Below the pieces are notes generated by a model, which was not told the DNA's origin, did no database searches, and saw nothing but the letters and a program-made list of their open reading frames with translations. From assembly GCA_934668295.1 (NCBI GenBank), contig CAKUND010000080.1, forward strand, positions 1 through 9,097: a stretch of 9,097 nt of DNA, read 5' to 3'. Both the position numbers and the translations under genes were made by a program. Shown here in pieces: positions 6,871 to 9,097 of this stretch. This DNA is from an uncultured Oscillospiraceae bacterium (GTDB lineage: Bacteria > Bacillota > Clostridia > Oscillospirales > Oscillospiraceae). Position 1 is the stretch's first letter, and every line of letters begins with the position of its first letter.

Positions 6871-7500
6871 TTAGTGTTCGGTAATATCGATATTTTTGCC
6901 GGTCAGGCCGATGTGTGCGCCGGACTTTGCTTCACTGGATTCCGGATGCGCCAGCAGCCACTTGTTGCGGGCGGTCATCCAGATGTCTTCTTCGCTCTGC
7001 GGCTCAAACGCGGGCTTTTCCGTGTTCGTGCCCTTCGGCAGGACGACGGCGACGCGGAAGCCGGTCTTTGAGGTCTGGCAGGGTGCGTAGTGGAGCGTCG
7101 TGCCGTAGACCTCGACGGCCGTGCCCGCCGGGACGCGGAAGGCCTTGACCTTCGCGGTGTCGAGCTGGCCGTCTTCGATCTCGTCTTCTTTTGCAAGCAG
7201 GAGAATAAAATCCTGCTCGCCGACGTTGATCTCGCTGTCCCGGTGGTACTCAAGGCAGTTGAGCTTCGTGTTATAGCCCCAGCACATGCCGATCTGGATG
7301 GGCAGACCGCCATAGGCCCGATTCTGCATCGCGTCAAAGATGCCGCAGGTCTCGAGCGCTTCGATGGCCGGTTCGTAGGCCGTGCCGCGCTCGGGCATGG
7401 GGACGGTCTGCATGGCTGCGATCAGCGCAGCCGTGTCAAAGCCGGTCAGAACCTTGCCGTAGGGCTTGAATGCGGGGTCGGAAACAGAGTAAATTTTCAT
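6871..7500 (-). CDS. DUF4867-family, cupin-like protein
   Basis: A 209-residue protein beginning MKIYSVSDPAFKPYGKVL. The centre looks like a small beta-barrel of the cupin or ureidoglycolate-lyase type: GGLPIQIGMCWGYNTKLN, LEYHRDSEINVG (a possible His/Glu metal pair), FILLLAKEDEIEDGQLDT, VPAGTAVEVYGTTLHYAPC (a further His), and GFRVAVVLPKGTN. The C-terminus ends GLTGKNIDITEH. I recognise this as the DUF4867 group, found in Firmicutes beside sugar isomerases; its activity is not established as far as I know. A role as mutarotase, epimerase or accessory enzyme for the same sugar is an inference from context. AGGAGG sits immediately before ATG at 7500, and the isomerase follows after 14 bases, so they form a tight gene pair. 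Confidence 0.82.
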   Translation of the reverse strand: MKIYSVSDPAFKPYGKVLTGFDTAALIAAMQTVPMPERGTAYEPAIEALETCGIFDAMQNRAYGGLPIQIGMCWGYNTKLNCLEYHRDSEINVGEQDFILLLAKEDEIEDGQLDTAKVKAFRVPAGTAVEVYGTTLHYAPCQTSKTGFRVAVVLPKGTNTEKPAFEPQSEEDIWMTARNKWLLAHPESSEAKSGAHIGLTGKNIDITEH

Positions 7501-7528
7501 AATTCCTCCTGTTATAGAAAATCACAAC

Positions 7529-7633
7529 TGTAGGGGCCGACGACTCTGTCGGCCCTGAAAATATTGCGAATTTGCCATAGTTTTCTGTAAAAGCAGTGCA
7601 TTCTGCGGGCGGACAGAGTCGTCCGCCCCTACA
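7529..7633. repeat. 105-bp MITE-like inverted-repeat element with hairpin arms
   Basis: The 27-base arm starting TGTAGGGGCCGACGACTC (7529-7555) recurs inverted at 7607-7633 with two differences. Each arm is itself a hairpin with an 8-base-pair stem and a 6-base loop: GGGCCGAC/GTCGGCCC (7534-7555) and GGGCGGAC/GTCCGCCC (7607-7628). The two differences lie opposite each other in the stem (C7538-G7551 against G7611-C7624), so pairing is kept. The roughly 50-base AT-rich core has no gene. It lies between the kinase stop and the DUF4867 ribosome binding site. No target duplication was clear. It may be a miniature transposable or REP-like palindromic element. Confidence 0.75.
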
Positions 7634-7651
7634 CGGAACGTGCAGATTGAC

Positions 7652-9097
7652 TTACACCGTTACAGCGAAGAACTCCTTCAGCGCGGGATAGAGCTTTTTG
7701 AAATTCTGATAGCGCGCCTCGTACTTTGCCGTCAGCGCTGCATCCGGCTCGGTCGTGGATGCGACCTCGACGAGCTTGTCCGCCGCTTCCTGCACGGAGG
7801 CAAACTTGCCGCAGCCGACCATGGCGAGCATCGCCGCGCCGTAGCCCGGCCCCTGCTCGGTCTTGACCATGTCGAGGGGGATGCCGAGGACGTTGGCGAA
7901 GATCTTGCGCCACAGGGGGCTCTTCGCGCCGCCGCCGCAGATGTTCGAGCGCGGGATCTCGATGCCAAGCGATTTTGCAACCTCAAACGAGTCGCGGATG
8001 GCAAATGCCACGCCCTCTAAAACCGCCTGCACCATGTCGGAACGGCTGGTGTCCATCGTCATGCCGGTGAACGTGCCGCGGGCGTTCGTGTCGTTGATGG
8101 GGCTGCGCTCGCCCATGAGATACGGCAGGAAATAAACGTGGTTTTCGCCGAGCTTTTCGTCGGTGATATCCGCCTGTTCGCCCGCAAAGTCGGACGTTTT
8201 CAGAATTTCTTCGCACAGCCACTTGTTGCAGCTCGCGGCTGAGAGCATGCAGCCCATGAGGTGATAGCCGCCGTCGGCGTGGGCAAAGGCGTGCAGGGCG
8301 TTGTTGGGGTCGACACCGAATTTGTCGGACGAGATGAAGATCGTCCCGGACGTGCCGAGCGAGATATTGCAGCCGCCCGCGCCGACCGTGCCGGTGCCGA
8401 CCGCCGCCGCGGCGTTGTCGCCCGCGCCCGCCACGACCTTGACAGTTTCCGGCAGTCCCAGCGTCTGCGCGGCTTCCTTCGTCAGCGTGCCGACGACCTC
8501 GAAGCTCTCAAAGAGCTTCGGCATCTGCGATTCGGAAACGCCGCAGATGTCCAGCATTTCCTTCGACCAGCACTTGTGCTGGACATCCAGGAGCAGCATA
8601 CCGGACGCATCGGAGTAATCGCAGGCGTGGACGCCGGTGAGCTTGTAGGTCACGTAGTCCTTCGGGAGCATGATCTTTGCGATTTTTTTGAAGTTCTCCG
8701 GCTCGTTTTCACGCATCCAGAGGATCTTGGGCGCGGTGAAGCCCGCGAAGGCGATGTTGGCCGTCAGCGCAGAGAGCTTGTCCTTGCCGATGGTATTATT
8801 GAGATAGTCGACCTCTTTGAAGGTTCTGCCGTCGTTCCACAAGATCGCCGGGCGGATGACGTGATCGGCTGCATCCAGCGCGACAAGGCCGTGCATCTGG
8901 CCGCCCGAGCCGATGCCGGCGACGTCGCTTGCGTCGAAGCCCTGCAGCAGCTCCGGAACACCGGTCGCGACCGCGTCCCACCAGTCCTCGGGTTTCTGCT
9001 CCGACCAGCCGGGGTGCGGGAAGCTGAGGGGATAGTCCTTCGTGACCGTATTCAGAATCGAGCCGTCCTCCGCAACAAGCAGCAGCTTGCACGCAGA
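7652..9097 (-). CDS. xylB: Xylulokinase-type FGGY carbohydrate kinase (N-terminal tip beyond window)
   Basis: The frame is open from the right edge to TAA at 7652-7654, giving 481 residues. Comparison with E. coli XylB (484) suggests only about ten residues are missing, because the visible sequence starts SACKLLLVAEDGS, just after the phosphate-binding GTS. Family marks in order: HPGWSEQKPEDWW, GIGSGGQMHG, PAILWNDGRTF, KVVAGAGDNAAAAVG (the Asp is the catalytic base), LGTSGTIF, YLMGERSPINDTNARGTFTG, and ICGGGAKSPLWRKI. The GQMHG and ILWNDGR motifs favour xylulokinase over glycerol or ribulokinase. It would phosphorylate D-xylulose (or a close ketose) with ATP for the pentose phosphate pathway. 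An internal ATG at 8896 is not the start, since homologous sequence continues upstream. The gene precedes the DUF4867 and isomerase genes on the same strand across a 151-base gap. The promoter is outside the window. Confidence 0.92.
   Translation of the reverse strand, partial: SACKLLLVAEDGSILNTVTKDYPLSFPHPGWSEQKPEDWWDAVATGVPELLQGFDASDVAGIGSGGQMHGLVALDAADHVIRPAILWNDGRTFKEVDYLNNTIGKDKLSALTANIAFAGFTAPKILWMRENEPENFKKIAKIMLPKDYVTYKLTGVHACDYSDASGMLLLDVQHKCWSKEMLDICGVSESQMPKLFESFEVVGTLTKEAAQTLGLPETVKVVAGAGDNAAAAVGTGTVGAGGCNISLGTSGTIFISSDKFGVDPNNALHAFAHADGGYHLMGCMLSAASCNKWLCEEILKTSDFAGEQADITDEKLGENHVYFLPYLMGERSPINDTNARGTFTGMTMDTSRSDMVQAVLEGVAFAIRDSFEVAKSLGIEIPRSNICGGGAKSPLWRKIFANVLGIPLDMVKTEQGPGYGAAMLAMVGCGKFASVQEAADKLVEVASTTEPDAALTAKYEARYQNFKKLYPALKEFFAVTV

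Overview
The base composition, codon use, gene families and strong AGGAGG-type ribosome binding sites point to a gut-type Clostridia genome, most likely Oscillospirales (Faecalibacterium or Ruminococcaceae-like). This is an inference from family resemblance, not a search. The window joins a piece of an integrative and conjugative element (ICE) to a chromosomal sugar-catabolism cluster, with a group II intron at the seam.

Positions 1-2247 are conjugation genes read on the minus strand: the 3' half of a VirD4/TraG coupling-protein gene (1594-2247), a small signal-peptide-bearing membrane protein resembling a pilin or Maff2 protein (1283-1597), and the N-terminal part of a VirB6/TrbL-like channel protein that leaves the window at its left edge. 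Between the last two, on the opposite strand, sits a complete Phd/RelB-ParE/RelE-type toxin-antitoxin module (663-1239) with its own well-formed promoter.

Positions 2248-4769 are a complete group II intron on the minus strand, closely related to Lactococcus Ll.LtrB. It has a GUGCG 5' end, domains I-III, a 597-residue LtrA-type protein with intact YADD and HNH motifs, a 34-nt domain V and domain VI. Both splice junctions can be placed: joining base 4770 to base 2247 restores the coupling-protein frame across the conserved ...IPDNDNTF|NFLVS... segment. EBS1-IBS1 and delta-delta' pairings agree with this.

The coupling-protein similarity upstream of the intron lasts only about 24 bases (4770-4793). 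It then changes abruptly into the C-terminal part of an unrelated plus-strand protein (4796-5170). The 5' half of the coupling gene, including Walker A, is therefore not next to the intron. This is either a real rearrangement mediated by the intron or ICE, or an assembly chimera at a repeated intron. It is the most notable point in the window.

Positions 5334-9097 are an apparently intact minus-strand catabolic cluster: a xylulokinase-type FGGY kinase (5' end cut by the window edge), a DUF4867 cupin-like protein and an L-fucose/L-arabinose-isomerase-fold sugar isomerase, ended by a strong hairpin terminator. A 105-bp inverted-repeat element with covarying hairpin arms lies between the kinase and DUF4867 genes. 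The cluster probably isomerises and phosphorylates a free sugar for entry into the pentose phosphate pathway. The exact substrate cannot be read from the sequence.
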